Shown: positions 37,936-54,522, numbered from the stretch's first letter. The stretch is DNA of 64,000 nt from Callorhinus ursinus (GCF_003265705.1 NW_020312817.1:53448794-53512793); one strand, 5' to 3'. Notes: a model not told the origin generated them from the sequence alone. Translations and numbers: made by a program.

Positions 37936-39729
37936 TATAACCTCTAAATTAGATTGGAAATATGAGTATTGCTTTGTTGGAATTATCTTAGATTCCTCAA
38001 GTGAGTATATGTTCAGGATAGCTTGACTGTGTCACTTTGTGTAAATAGGTTAAAGTGATGAGGTTTATAGAAAGCTGTAGATAGTAGAAATATTTGCTTG
38101 CCTCAGCCTTGTCTCAGGGGAATAAGAGCACATCCACTCGAGTTGATAGCCATAGTTCACCCTGCCTGTGTGGTTAAAAATCCCACGATCAAAATTCTAG
38201 ATTAAAGTGATTATAGGTTAATAGTGCCCCAGGTGCAAAAGCGTATCCTCTCTGGACGAAAAATAGATTTTAAACTCAGGCCTCAAAGGCTTCCCACAGA
38301 TGAATTCCAAGGAACATGAGTTAACAGCAACAATAACAAAACCCCTGATAAGAACACCACGCGTGAGACTCAGTAGGAGTAAGAAACAATAAACGAAAGC
38401 ATCGGTTTGCAGCAAAGGCTTTAGGTATTAGATATTGCTGATACAGACTATAGAATAAACATTTTTGTAATATATAATATAATTTTCAGAAGAACTAAAG
38501 CAAGTGTAGAAACAAGTATAGGAAAAACAAGGGACTTTCACAATTGACCAGATTTTTTTTTTTTTTTAAGGGCCTGGGCATTTGGTGGCTCCTATCTTGC
38601 TTCTGACAGATGGACACACACACAAACACAGTGTTAAGTGTGTTTCTGTTTTTTGACTTACTCCATTCAACCCACATTTTGTGCAGCAAGCACTGTATTA
38701 GGCCCTGGTAGAGAATACTACAGATAGGATTAAGAGATGGTGCTTGTCTTGAAGGAGCTTGTAGTCTACTCTTGCCTTTGTTTTCCAAAGAGGATCAGTC
38801 TTTGGAAGGCTGACGACAAAAGACAATGGAGACGACAGGCTTACTGGCCTAACAAGATTTTCTGGCTGCCATTTTACTGCCCACGTGTAGCCAGGTCTGT
38901 CCTCCAACACACCGGTCAGCTCAGTTCACCTATACCAACAATTACTCACTACATCTTGAGTACAGAAGTGCCCACTGTTTTGGAGTTATTCTTTCATTGG
39001 CGTAGTCCTTTGATACCAGAGATTTCTGTAGGTTCTGGTATTTGTAAGCTCTCTTCTACCTGTAACTGCTAACTCACTGTCCAAAGAGTTCATCTATAAA
39101 AAGATAATACTTTAATAGGAAAACTGCACATTTGCCCACAGGCCTTTAAGCACTTTGAGAAGTATCTACAATATAGCAAATATTTATTATTCCAGAAATC
39201 CTAACATACCGTGGTAAAGAAATTGATATATGCATGTATAAGGCCGAAATGAAATAACTGACATCAGGAAGAATGAAGTCCTAAAGGACCGTGGGGAGGG
39301 AGTGACATTTGCCTCAGTGGGTCCTTGAGGAAGGCTTCAAAGAAGAGGTGCCATTTGAACTGGAGTTTGACAGATGAATGGGATATTGATAGTTGGGTAA
39401 GGAGGTGGGGGTCACAGAGAACATTTTAGACTGACAGAAGAACATGAGAAAGGATACAGAGGCTTGAAAGTATTAGGACTGTTTCTGCAGAGGTGAGAAA
39501 TGTGGCTGGAAATCTAGGAAAAATGGGACTCTTGCTTCCCGTTGTGGAATTCCTCTATTTGCCCCCTCTAGTCTCATTTCACCCTGTTACCGTGCTTTGC
39601 TTTTTGTTCACTTGAGATGACCCCTGTCGAGATACTTGGAGGGGAATGACTTTCCTATGCATATTAATGGGATTATCAGCAATAAAATAGTTATATGACT
39701 ATGAACAAAATTTTCATATGCATTACTAA

Positions 39730-41954
<2,225 letters not shown>

Positions 41955-42664
41955 TAATCTCCAGGAATGAATTGGGGGGCAGAGGGACTGGCTCACGGGA
42001 GTGATGGGTTGGAGGAAAAGATAAGTCAACTGGTAATGGTTGGTCACTCAAAGACGAATAACGGTGTCTAGTTAGAGTCGCAGGCCTTTTTGCTAGATAT
42101 CTAAGCTCCTTTGCACTTGAGCAGAAATCCTAACTGTGCTTTGAGCAGTACAGTACTGCTGTGTTCTGTTGCAGTCAGTATGAAAGAGTCCAGCTGACTC
42201 CTATCAAGTGATAAAAAATTCATCTTTGCGAAACTGGAAGCAACTCAAATTGAAATGATTGCCATGCGTTGGCTGGAGTGAATACATAATTAAGACTGTA
42301 TAACTCTGTGGAACAAGGTTTTTTCTCTCTTTAGGTTAATCACTGGATTTTGATAACAAGCATTTAAGCTCAGTGCTTGGTTTAAAATGTTTTTTAAGAT
42401 TCCCCACTCTTTTGCAGCATCCTAGCAAGCATATGTATCAGTTCATTAACCAGATGGTAGAACGAATAATCTTTGCACAAGCCCTTGTACTAAAATGTGA
42501 AACAGAAATATTTTATCATCTTTTCACATTGGTCAAGGGATTTAGCATCTAAATTTTAACCATTTTGGGTTATAAGTCCTGGGATAGTTTGGATCCCAGT
42601 TTGGGTTCTGGGTGGGGTTGCATTGAAAAAAAAAGAAGCAGATATGGGTGGAGCATCTGACATT

Positions 42665-42812
42665 TGTTGAGGGCCTACTTGTACCTTATTTAACTCTTAA
42701 AATCTTATATAGTAAATATAATTATCCCCATGATCCAGATGAGGAAGCTGAAGCTGAGGAAGTATAGGTAACTTACCCAAGGTAACATCGTTACAGCTTT
42801 TAGATGACTACC
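42665..42812 (-). repeat. MIR relic, antisense
   Basis: 'taattatccccatgatccag', 'gatgaggaagctgaagctga', 'taacttacccaaggtaacat'. Confidence 0.65.
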
Positions 42813-42937
42813 CATTCCACTGGGCCAGTTTTATCAATCCACTTCTGTTTATGAACCAAAAAGGGGGAGGTGGTATTTAAAGAAATGGGAGTATGGCCTT
42901 TAATGGTTGCTGGATTGTTTTCAGAGGTAAAGCATTA

Positions 42938-43399
42938 GAGTAGTCCCTCCTTATCCGTGGGTTTGCTTTCTGTGGTTTTAGTTACCCGCAGTTGACCGCA
43001 GTGGGAAGCATACAATCCTACTTCTGATGTATAGTCAGAAGGTCAGTAGTGGCCTAACGTTAAGTCACCATGCCTGTGTCATTCCCTCACGACATCTCAT
43101 CACGTGGGCATTTTATGCTTTCACATCATTACAAGAAGGGTGAGGACAGTATAATGAGATATTTTGAGAGAGAGAGAGACTACACTCACATAACTTTTAT
43201 TGTAGCATATTGTTCTAATTGCTTTATTTTATTATTATTGTTAGTTAATCTCATAGCATACCTAATTTATAAATTGAGCTTTATCATAGGTATGTATGTA
43301 TAGGAGAAAACAGTATATATCGGAGTCAGTACTATCTGCGGTTTCAGGCATCTACTGGGGGTCTTGGGACGTGTCCCCCCTGGATAAGGAGGACTACTG
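42938..43399. mobile_element. Tigger-type (MER44-like) DNA element
   Basis: Inverted ends gagtagtccctccttatcc and, at the right, the complement of cagtagtcctccttatcc. TA lies on each side (42936-42937 and 43400-43401). Interior 'ggtttcaggcatctactggg' and 'aatttataaattgagcttta' match the usual Tigger/MER44 wording. The element is non-autonomous and complete end to end. Confidence 0.88.
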
Positions 43400-43959
43400 T
43401 ATGTCTGTTCTAGAACTGCAGCTGTGTAAGTGAGATTGGAAGGAGATATAGGAAATGGCCCGATCTGGTGCTAGAATGGTAGGATTTTTTGGTAATACAT
43501 TTTCTTTTTAACATTTGTACAGCAAATTCATATTAGGAAAAACAACTCTTTACAAATATCTGTGACACTGACTTCTTTCCCAAACTCTGACCTATTTTTT
43601 TTTACAAACTACTTGAAGATCCCATAGTCACCCTAGAGTCTCAGATCTAAAATTAAATTTATTGTCCTTGCCCAATTACTCCCAACACGCAGTTCCCCTC
43701 TTTTTTCGGTTTCTATTAGTGGTGTTACCATTCACGCCGGGATAATGGAAATTTAAGGTTTTCTTTGGATCTGGCTCGCAAGAGAAACGAGAGTCGGGCA
43801 TTTTCTAAGCAGTGCTCTTTCTTTGGAGTTCAGCCGGTGTGTGCCTGTAGGGGCGGAGTGGCCACCAGCCTCTCTCCTCCTTCCATCAGCCCAGCCCAGC
43901 CCCGCATCACCGTGAGATCGGTCTTACACAGCGCCACCCTGTCAGGTCCCCGTAGTAAA

Positions 43960-44245
43960 CTTCCTGGTTTGCCCGTGGTCGCACAGTAGGGCCCAGCTTC
44001 TTAGCATGGCATTTAAGACCCTTCATACTCTGGTTCCATCCCACCCACCCAGCCTTATTTCCCTGTGTTCTCTGATGAGGAAACCTCTGCTCTGTCCTTC
44101 TGGCACCTGCATTTCCTCGCAACAGAGCCTTCCCTTGCCTTTCGCCCAAGTGCATTTTTGCCCAGACTGTTCCGTCACCAAGAATATCTTTTTCTCTTCT
44201 TTCCCCTGACTGACTAAATTCTTTCCTGCCTTCAAGGACCAGCCC
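43960..44245 (+). repeat. L2-like relic
   Basis: 'catttaagacccttcatact', 'cagccttatttccctgtgtt', 'cttcaaggaccagcccaaac' resembles L2/older repeat 3' text. Diverged. Confidence 0.4.
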
Positions 44246-44258
44246 AAACCCTGCTTCT

Positions 44259-44456
44259 TTTTTTTGTTTTTAATTAATTTATGTGAGCTGGGGGGGGGGG
44301 TAGGTGGGAAGGCAGAGGGAGAAGGAGAGAGAATCTCAAGCAGAGCACCTGCTGAGCAAGGAGCCTAATGCAGGGCTCCATCTTATAGCCCTGAAATCAT
44401 GACCTGAGGCGAAATCAAGAGTCAGAGGCTCAAGCGACTGAGCCACCCAGGCGCCC
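44259..44456 (-). mobile_element. CAN-SINE, antisense, older, with G13-type run
   Basis: 'gagctg' plus a G run, 'ggcagagggagaaggagag', 'gaaatcaagagtcagaggct', 'gagccacccaggcgcccc'. Approximate duplication aaaccctgct / aaaccttctg. Confidence 0.9.
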
Positions 44457-44790
44457 CAAACCTTCTGCAAGGCCTTTGCAAGACTGCAGCCTCATCAGTC
44501 TTTCCTACACTTAGTGTTCAGACCATTCATTTGTTTCCTTACACAGTAAGGCCTTGCGCTGTTGTTTGTATGTATGCATGTGTATGTTTGTGTGTCTTCA
44601 CAAAGATGTTTTTCCTGGGGATTTTTCCAGCTTTGGAAAGGGCAGAAGTGTAAAGGATCTGGAAATAAATAAGTGTTCTATAGTTATGTAAAAGTAGAGA
44701 TGTATTTATCATTTTGTAATTTTTTAGAATGGAAACCAGTTAATATCTCCAACAAAAGAATAATAAGTCAGTTCTTAAAATTTGAATTTT

Positions 44791-44900
44791 GAGGGGAGTT
44801 TGGCTGGCTCAGTCGGTGGACATGTGCCTCTTGATCCTCAGGGTCATGAGTTCTAGCCCCATGTTGGGGGTAGAGATTACTAAAAAAAAAAAAAAAAAAG
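44791..44900 (+). mobile_element. CAN-SINE, older, sense, diverged or shortened
   Basis: 'gtttggctggctcagtcggt', 'gatcctcagggtcatgagtt', 'tagccccatgttgggggtag', A18 tail. The front part has lost the ttaagcgtctg block. Confidence 0.82.
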
Positions 44901-45279
44901 AAAGTGAAAAAAAAAGTTTTGATTATAAGTCTCAAGGATAATCATTTGTTTAGCAAGATAAGGAAGCCAGGAGCCTATAACTTCCTTGGTACCAGAATAT
45001 GAAGGTGGTAACTTTAATAATGAGAGCTTGCTTGAGTCCCTGTTGTACAAGCCACAGCATGTGAACTTCAGATATCTTTGTTACAGTTCAGAAACTTTGT
45101 TACTTTCTTGTGCATATTAAAAAATTTTAGGGAAGTTAGAGCTTCCATTTCTGAGAGGGGAGGAAAAGAGCTAATTACACTGTTCGACTTTTATGAAAAA
45201 TAAAAATGAAAAAAAAAACACATTTGGTAAGAGAAATTATGTTTCCTAGCTAATGTAATAAGTATTAGGGTATTATTAA

Positions 45280-47349
<2,070 letters not shown>

Positions 47350-47429
47350 AACTCTCCCATTCCTGCAAAGCTTCCTGAGCCAGTGAAAGCCAGTGAGGCA
47401 GCTGCAAAAAAGACCCAGCCAAAGGCCAG
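47350..47429 (+). CDS. AAK1: AAK1 coding exon: start of the linker
   Basis: 80 bases, 26 codons (about 326-351) plus two bases of Arg352: NSPIPAKLPEPVKASEAAA, KKTQPKA. It is a Lys/Pro/Ala-rich, likely disordered tail just after the kinase domain. It is identical in wording to the human linker as I recall it. Acceptor attctgtag, donor gtaaga. Confidence 0.96.
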
Positions 47430-48749
47430 GTAAGAACTGCCCAAGTGTGCGCAGGTCCCGCGCCAGCGGCCATAGCGGTAGGAGAAGGTGCCTGGTGGTT
47501 GTTAGGTTCCTGTGGCCAGAGGCCGCACAGAGCAGGAGAGCAAGCTCTGTCTCTTCCAGGGAGTGCAGGGAGGAATATGATGAAACACGGAGATCTACAT
47601 CTGAAAGAGAATGAAGAGCTCCACAGCTGTTTCTTTTGCTTGGGGAGAAGCACAGGGGCATTCAGAGAAGAGGCAAGAGCCAACTTTAAATATTGCTAAA
47701 AAGAATGTCCCAAACAGGTGTCCTGGTCTTCCTGTAGCCTGGTTCACCACCCTAGTCCTTCACCTCCCATTCCTTCTTACTGTCTGTGGCCCTGACCACC
47801 TCAGGAGAGTGCCAGTCAAGGCACAGACTCCATGAACAGCAAAAGAGCTTGTGGATCTTAGCTAACCACATTCCATGGAACATGGGGTCTTCCCCGAAGC
47901 AGATGCCAAGAGAGGATTGAAGAAGCTAGGATATTATTTGACCATGAGAGAAAATAGGGAGACAGCCAGGGAAGGCTGGAAGAACCATCAGAAGGTGATG
48001 TAAGTCTAACCCAGAGCAAGGAAGGAAGAATGAGTAGAAGTGACTAGAAACTGCCACACAGTTGAAGGAAGAAGGTTCACCAAAGGTGTCAGGGAATCCT
48101 CAAGCCAAAGTCAGCTACCAGAGCAGCCCCCGTGTCCCGGGAACAGGCCGACTTTAATCCCCCTGTGACAGGGGTAAAAGGCTGGGAGCAGCCTGTGGGA
48201 AGCATGGCCTCAGAAGGAGCATGGCAGTGGATTTCAGGGGCACAGCCCCTGGGGCACGTGGTGTTTGCACCCGTTGCCAACTGCAGGTCTGTGGGGCACA
48301 GCCTCATGGCTGCCATGCTTCCAAGTGGCAGATTCTGAGGGTAGTCGAAGAGATGTTTATGCCTTCTTTTTCTCCCACGTTCCCATGGCGAGGAAACATT
48401 AGCCGCCAACTATCAACAAAGTACCCTAGATGGGGTTGTGTGAATTTTAATAGAGTGGTAAAATAATTTTTACATTTTTAAACATTCTTAAATGTTTCTG
48501 GAATAAATGTAAGTGCTGATGTCGCTCCAAAAGTTAAAGGAGACTTTTGTTTTTCACAGACTTAGCAAACTATATCCATGGTGTTACTTTGTAGTCCGTT
48601 TCTTACCTAAGTCTGCCATGCTCGCCTCTGGAAATTGCTTTTGGGGCTGAGTTCATTAGCTGAGTATTTGGGTTTATGCCCATATTGCTCTAGACCCAAA
48701 TATAGTAGGTACTGAGGCTAAGCAAGGATCTATTCCCACAAAGCCCCCG

Positions 48750-48906
48750 CATTTATAACAATGACAATAACCAGTACTATTCCAAGTGGTGCTGTGTTGT
48801 GTCAAATGAAGAAAATCATACCTGTATCATAAGGCAGTTGTGAACATCGGTGACTGTGAAACTGTTCTATAAACTGTAGAGTGCCCATGCTGTTAGTTTG
48901 TATGGA
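48750..48906 (+). repeat. MIR-type relic, sense
   Basis: 'caataaccagtactattcca', 'aaaatcatacctgtatcata', 'ataaactgtagagtgcccat', 'gctgttagtttgtatgg'. The end (48845-48906) pairs with the reverse complement of 49379-49440. Confidence 0.55.
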
Positions 48907-49139
48907 TCCATAATGCTGCGAGAATACACAGACCTTACAGCCAAGAGATTTGGGCCTAAGGTGTCCTATTTATAATTTACAGTGATTTCATTTGCATTAC
49001 CGTATTTGCTTCCCAGTCCTGAGAGGTAAGTTTTTCTTTCTAACTCTGTTTTTAAAGTAACCACTCTTCGTTGAGGCATCATGTATACCAGATACCATAC
49101 GAGGTTCTTTCTGTAAATAAGATCACTTTCTTTTCCTTG

Positions 49140-49370
49140 AAATAAATCTATGAGCCATTGTTGTTGTTCTCATTTTACAGATGAGGAAACAGACTCAGAA
49201 TTTTAAGTGGCCCAAGGTAATCAATCAGTATGTGGTTAGTTAAAAAAAATTACCCGAATTCCAGCATCCATACTCTATTCTGTGCATTAAGTGATTTGCC
49301 CACAAGCACATAGATGTGACAACTTAGAGCCAGATCTCCTGGCTTCAAGGTCGGTATTTTTTCACACCAT
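49140..49370 (-). repeat. MIR-type relics, antisense (two pieces)
   Basis: 'cattttacagatgaggaaac', 'gtggcccaaggtaatcaat', then a second core-like 'agtgatttgcccacaagcac', 'gagccagatctcctggcttc'. Confidence 0.55.
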
Positions 49371-49374
49371 ATTG

Positions 49375-49565
49375 AGGGCCATACAAACTAACATTTTGAG
49401 CACTCTACAGTTTATAAAAATGGTTTCACAGTCATTGATGCATTTGATGTTCACATCAGCTTCATGATGCATTATTTTCTCCATTTCATACAGAAGGGAC
49501 CCAGAGCAAGAAGAGGTAAAATGACATACCTATTATCACACAGTTAGTGAGGAACCAGGCTCAAA
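49375..49565 (-). repeat. MIR-type relic, antisense
   Basis: 'actctacagtttataaaaat', 'tttgatgttcacatcagctt', 'ctccatttcatacagaaggg', 'acacagttagtgaggaacca'. Confidence 0.6.
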
Positions 49566-49630
49566 TATAGTTTTCTTTGACTCCAAATCCCTTTATCTCT
49601 AAGATGTTACCCTTAAGAGAAATCCATCCA

Positions 49631-49831
49631 GGGGCTCCTGGGTGGCTCAATTGGTTGAGCATCCAACTCTTGATTTTGGCTGAGGTCATGATCTCAGGGT
49701 CGTGGGATCGAGCCCTGTGTTGGGCTCCGTCCTCAGTGCAGAGTCTGCTTGAGATTCTCTCTCTCTGCCCCTCCTCCTGCTCTCTGTCTCTCTCTCTCAA
49801 ATAATCTTAAAAAAAAGAGAGGAGGGGGGAG
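49631..49831 (+). mobile_element. CAN-SINE, sense, older
   Basis: 'ggggctcctgggtggctcaa', 'ctcttgattttggctgaggt', 'cttgagattctctctctctg', then AAATAATCTTAAAA. Duplication agagaaatccatcca / agaaagaaatccatcca on the two sides. Confidence 0.94.
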
Positions 49832-50922
49832 AAAGAAATCCATCCAGTGTGGAGGTTCTTAGCATTTGGTTTCTATAGACATTTGTTCGACTTTCTCAAC
49901 ATTGGCTATATATTTCTTACACCTTTCTCTTCTTCTCCAACATTTGTCCTATTTTCCTTTCCACCTTCCTTCCCCAGGTTATAGCCTCTACAGATACGAT
50001 AGCTTTTATAAGTTCTCTACCCCACACAAGAGCATCCCTCTAGCAGGATTGCAGAGAAAAGCCTCAGGGTCCACAGTGGACATCCCTTGGAGATATGTCA
50101 TGGGGAAGGCACATGGGGTCTGCTTTGCTTCCTATTTTGCATTTCGTGGAGGCCATGCCAGACATATTTTGGAAATAGTCATGAAGCTTGTTTATTTTGG
50201 CCATAACTTCAGTTTTACTCCCTAATGTGCATTTTCAAAAGACCACTACTCTGTTCTGAGTTAGATGGCAGCCAGCTGCCTGGACCGCTCTAAATGAATG
50301 GAAGTTATCATCTGTATTTTTACACTATCACAAGGGACAAGTAGACCACCCAGCAGTCCTTCCTGTATTAATTTGGATTAGATTTCGCTGTGATGTCCAA
50401 AATGACAGTGGCTCATATAAGATAGATGTTTTTCTTTCAAGTAAACAAAGTCTGGAGGTAAGTAGTCAGCGGTTGGTTTGGCAGTTCTGCCCCACACCCA
50501 GGCTTCTTCAAGCTTCTCACTCTACCTTCCCTACGATTGTAGCCATGACGTCACAGACCAAAATGGTAGCATTCCTGTTCCAAGTAACGGATGAAGGAAT
50601 AGCCAAAGAAGAGAGACAAATGGCATACCCTAGCTATTTCTTAAGGCTTCTGGAAACTGCCATATAACAGTCTGCTTTCCCATGTAAGGCTGGAACTTAG
50701 ACACATAGCCACGCCTGATTATAAGAGAGGCTGGGCAATGTGATTTTTACTCTGGGTGGAATCCAGCTAAATTTTTTAATTGGAATATATTTTACATATA
50801 ACATATTCCCCAAATCCTTTATCTTGAATTATTTACTTATTTCTTCTAGTTGCCTTATTAGAGTCACTCATTTATATGCTTTTTTTTTTTTTAATTATAG
50901 AGAGACCATTTTGACTAGTTCT

Positions 50923-51121
50923 TTTTTTTTTTTTTTAAGATTTTATTTATTTATTTGACAGAGACACAGCGAGAGAGGGAACACAAGCAGGGGGAGTGGG
51001 AGAGGGAGAAGAAGGCTTCCTGTGGAGCAGGGAGCCAGATATGGGGCTCGATCCCAGGACCTTGGGATCATGACCTGAGGCGAAGGCAGACACACTTAAC
51101 AACTGAGCCACTCAGGCGCCC
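50923..51121 (-). mobile_element. CAN-SINE, antisense
   Basis: Full-length. Imperfect duplication ttgactagttct / ttgacaactagttct. Confidence 0.93.
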
Positions 51122-51584
51122 CTTGACAACTAGTTCTGACCAAGTTTGAGTCCCCTCTACATCTGAAAAACACCTGTTTCAAATTCCTTTCCATCATCAC
51201 CCGAAGCATATTCTGGGAAATCCTAGGAAGTATTAGGTGGAATGGTCCCAGGGTCAGGTAAGCTAGAGAAACATTGCCTTCTGTATTGGGCTCTCTTCAA
51301 AGTTCTCCATGCACGTTCACACGTGAAAAGTTCTGCCGGAAAGAAATCTGCTCAATATATTTTGATTAGTATGTTAAAACTTCTTTCCCACCAACCCTTT
51401 TTTCATAACATCTAGTAACACTTAACATCCTGTGGAGTACCCTTTGACAAATGTCGATTAAGCAGATCTAGAAGCTTTGGATGAGTGTGGAGGGGAAAGC
51501 CAATCCATCAAGTACTCTGTCTGCCCCTTTCCCACTCTTCCACACGTTAATGTGAATCTGTGTTTCTCCCCCTTCCTTTTCTAG

Positions 51585-51739
51585 ACTGACAGATCCCATT
51601 CCCACAACAGAGACTTCAATTGCACCCCGTCAGAGGCCTAAGGCTGGGCAGACTCAGCCAAACCCAGGAATCCTTCCTATCCAGCCAGCCCTGACACCTC
51701 GGAAGAGAGCCACGGTTCAGCCCCCACCCCAGGCTGCAG
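51585..51739 (+). CDS. AAK1: AAK1 coding exon: Pro/Arg-rich linker
   Basis: 155 bases. One base completes Arg352, then 51 codons (about 353-403) and one base of Gly404: [51 protein letters not shown]. Probably disordered. It has candidate proline-directed sites (LTPR). Acceptor ccttttctag, donor gtcagt (non-consensus at +3). The wording is as in human AAK1. Confidence 0.96.
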
Positions 51740-52683
51740 GTCAGTAACTCAGATGGTTTGAAATTTGGTACACCCTCTTTGCTATCCCAGACATTAACAG
51801 AAGTTTTGGGAAGCCTACTTTTGCTTCAGAAATGGAATCCTGAGACACATAAGGAATAATGGCTTGACCTGAGGACCAGGAGGTGAGAACCCATTGAAAT
51901 TATATGGCACGTGGCTGGCAAAAGGGGAGCCCTCTCAATGGGTTCGGCAGGGGGCCTCCAAGACCCCTGAAGCCTGATGTCTCTATTTTTTCTAGTCTTG
52001 GCCCGGATTTTGTGGCTTGGTCCATCCATCCCATGCCTTCCTTTTTATTTCATATTCTTCTCCTGGCCTTTAAAGAAACAAGACTCTCTTCTTTTTGACA
52101 CAGGGGCATTGTTTCTTTAATGCTCTGTCTTCTGAAACTATCCATTACCACTCCATGTTTTGGTATTCTGGTTCAATGAGATGACTTAGTTTAGAGGACC
52201 TAGATGATCAAGTAACTGAATTTAGTCATCACTTCCCCTACCGGGAAGCTGCTTTTGGTGAATTTGGTGGTCATCTACTTATAGCCAGGCATCTAGACTG
52301 GGGTTGTGTAACTTACAAGTAAAACATCAAAGAATGCTTTTGTCCTAAAGCATTAGTGCAAAGATTGTATTTGAATGCAGTAGCATCAAAGGCCAGCTGA
52401 ATATGTAGATACTTGGGTGCTGACTAAAGGAGTAATTGACTAAATGGAATGCTGAATAAGGGAGGGCTTTCTGAAGGAGGCAAGCACTGAACCTTGTTCC
52501 TGAACCTTGTTTTGAAAAACATGAAGCACATAGTTTAGCAAGAAGATGCAAAGACAGAAGCACATGGCTCTTGGGATTATCTGTCCTCTTATCACCCCCT
52601 CTTTATTTCCTTGGCAAGAGAAAGCAAGCCATTTTCGTCTGGAAGAGTTTTGAGCCCTTATATGGAGTTTATTCTCATTACAG
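51740..52683 (+). other. AAK1: Intron (0.9 kb)
   Basis: No recognisable repeat. It ends ttctcattacag. Confidence 0.88.
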
Positions 52684-52994
52684 GATCCAGCAATCAGCCT
52701 GGCCTTTTAGCCAGTGTTCCCCAGCCAAAAACCCAGCCCCAACCCAGCCAGCCTCTACCCCAGTCTCAGCCCAAGCAGCCCCAGCCTCCACCCACCCCAC
52801 AGCAGACGCCGCCCACTGCGGCCCAGGCTCTGCCCACTGCGGCCCAGGCCACGCCCCAGCACCAGCCGCAACTCTTCCTCCAGCAGCCGCCGCCGCCGCC
52901 GCTGCCGCAGCAACCGACCCAGCAGCAACCGCCACCTGCCCAGCAGCCCGCAGGCACGTTTTACCAGCAGCAGCAGCAGGCCCAGGCCCAGCAG
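52684..52994 (+). CDS. AAK1: AAK1 coding exon: Gln/Pro-rich region
   Basis: 311 bases. Two bases finish Gly404, then 103 codons (about 405-507): [17 protein letters not shown]..., [20 protein letters not shown]..., [18 protein letters not shown]..., then [15 protein letters not shown]. Low-complexity and likely disordered. The human counterpart has a Gln run where this species has [19 protein letters not shown], made by CCG codons. Two adjacent 21-nt units beginning cccactgcggcccaggc (52812-52832 and 52833-52853) encode PTAAQA twice. Ends in phase 0 at gtaaag. The antisense and off-frame open frames over this exon are side effects of its composition. Confidence 0.95.
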
Positions 52995-53340
52995 GTAAAG
53001 TGTTCAGTCTGACCCTTGCTTGCCGTATCTGAGGCGGCACTGCGGAAAGGCCCAGTAGGTACAGGCATCTTCCTCGGGGAGCCCTGGGAAGACAGGGAGC
53101 CACTCCACATCGCCTCATTGCTTGTCCCAGCGCTGAATACTGGGAAGCATTGCGCTGTGGATGCGTCACTGGGCCACTCACACCTCTTTCCTGGGCCATG
53201 GGGAATTCTTCGCCTGATGGAGGAACCTCAGCAAGGGAGCTATTTTTAGGGACGCTTTTTCTCTTCTCTCTTTTTTTCCTAACACAATTGCACCATTACC
53301 ATACTAAAAATAATAATTTCTTCTCTTATAAAATATCCAG

Positions 53341-53530
53341 GGGCGCCTGGGTGGCTCAGACAGTTAAGGCCTGCCTTCCGCTCAGGTCATGATCCCGGGG
53401 TCCTGGGATCGAGCCCCTCATCGGGCTCCCTGCTCAGCGGGGAGTCTGCTTCTCCCTCTGCCTGCCGCTCCCACTGCTTGTACTCTCTACCTCTCTGTCT
53501 GTCAAATAAAAAATAAAAAATCTTAAAAAA
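53341..53530 (+). mobile_element. CAN-SINE, sense
   Basis: Full-length. Duplication aaatatccag on both sides (53331-53340 and 53531-53540). Confidence 0.95.
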
Positions 53531-53540
53531 AAATATCCAG

Positions 53541-54060
53541 TAATGTTTAACTCTTCCTGATGTCTCATAATATCAGTTGGCTTGTTCGAATCAGGTTCCA
53601 AACAAGGCCCACATGTTATATTTAGTTGTGAATCTTTCTTCCTCCATTATCTTTTCATATTTTTTCTACATTTTTTACTCTGAACATACTCATTTTATAA
53701 TGATTGACATATCTTTTAAGTCCCCTTTTATTCATAGTGCCCTCTCCCTCTTTCTTTCCCCTTTGGCATTTAATTTTTTGAAGAAACTGGGTCATTTGTC
53801 CTGTAGAATTTTCCACCGTCTGGATTTGGCTGATTGCATCCCTGCGGTCATTTAATATGTTCTTCCATCCCCTGTGTAAACTGGTAGTTTTTTGAGGCTT
53901 GGTCAAAATTCGATTCAGTTGGAATAGTTCTTCTTCTGGTTGTATCACTTCAGGAGGCATATAAAGTCTGGTTGTCCTCTCTTTTATCAATATGAAGATC
54001 AGTCCGTGAGTTTGGTGTTGTCTGTCTGATCCATTCATTCAGTGTCCCTGATCAGGTTAG
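53541..54060 (-). mobile_element. L1 3' UTR region, antisense, old
   Basis: On the - strand it reads 'tggacaaccagactttat'-like, 'gatggaagaacatattaaat', 'gacaaatgacccagtttctt', 'gggccttgtttggaacctga', in the order of old L1 3' UTRs. A 127-codon antisense open frame here (53655-54038) is this relic, not a gene. Confidence 0.75.
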
Positions 54061-54307
54061 CAGCAACTGCTGATCACTTCCTAAGTCCCTTCACTCATTA
54101 GGGATGGCAACATGGTGATATTCTAGCATTCCCTCCTCACTTAGGGGCTGGAATTTTTCTGTGAAGAATTTTTCTCAACTATTTGATGACCCTGAGGTAC
54201 TGTTTATATAGAAAAGGCAGAAAAAAACGCTTGATTCTTTGCCTGTGTTTACCAGTTTTCAGAATGGGTTTGTTCTTAGTGTCATCTAAAAGTGAACAGA
54301 GGTTTTT

Positions 54308-54522
54308 TGTTTTTTGTGGGTTTTTTGGGTTTTTTTTTAAGATTTTATTTATTTATTTGAGAGAGAGAATGAGAGAGAGAGAGCACGAGAGGGAAGAGGG
54401 TCAGAGGGAGAAGCAGACTCCCTGCTAGGCAGGGAGCCCGATGCGGGACTCGATCCCGGGACTCCAGGATCATGACCTGAGCCGAAGGCAGTCGCTTAAC
54501 CAACTGAGCCACCCAGGGGCCC
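54308..54522 (-). mobile_element. CAN-SINE, antisense, with irregular T/G tail
   Basis: gtcagagggagaagcagac subfamily. Duplication tgaacagaggttttt at 54293-54307 and 54523-54537. An added T/G stretch before the ttaagatttta block belongs to the tail. Confidence 0.93.

Larger units (their letters stand above)
47430..51584 (+). other. AAK1: Intron (4.2 kb)
   Basis: 47430-48750 shows nothing I can name. 48750-49570 is a run of MIR relics, including an inverted pair. SINEs lie at 49631 and 50923. 49850-50900 and 51140-51580 look unique. Confidence 0.85.

Noticed and set aside
52678..53199. 173-codon antisense open frame, Gly/Ala/Trp-rich
   Set aside because: It is a composition shadow of the GC-rich Gln/Pro exon read backwards, with no start context or family resemblance.
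53655..54038. 127-codon antisense open frame
   Set aside because: It reads the 3' UTR of an old antisense L1.
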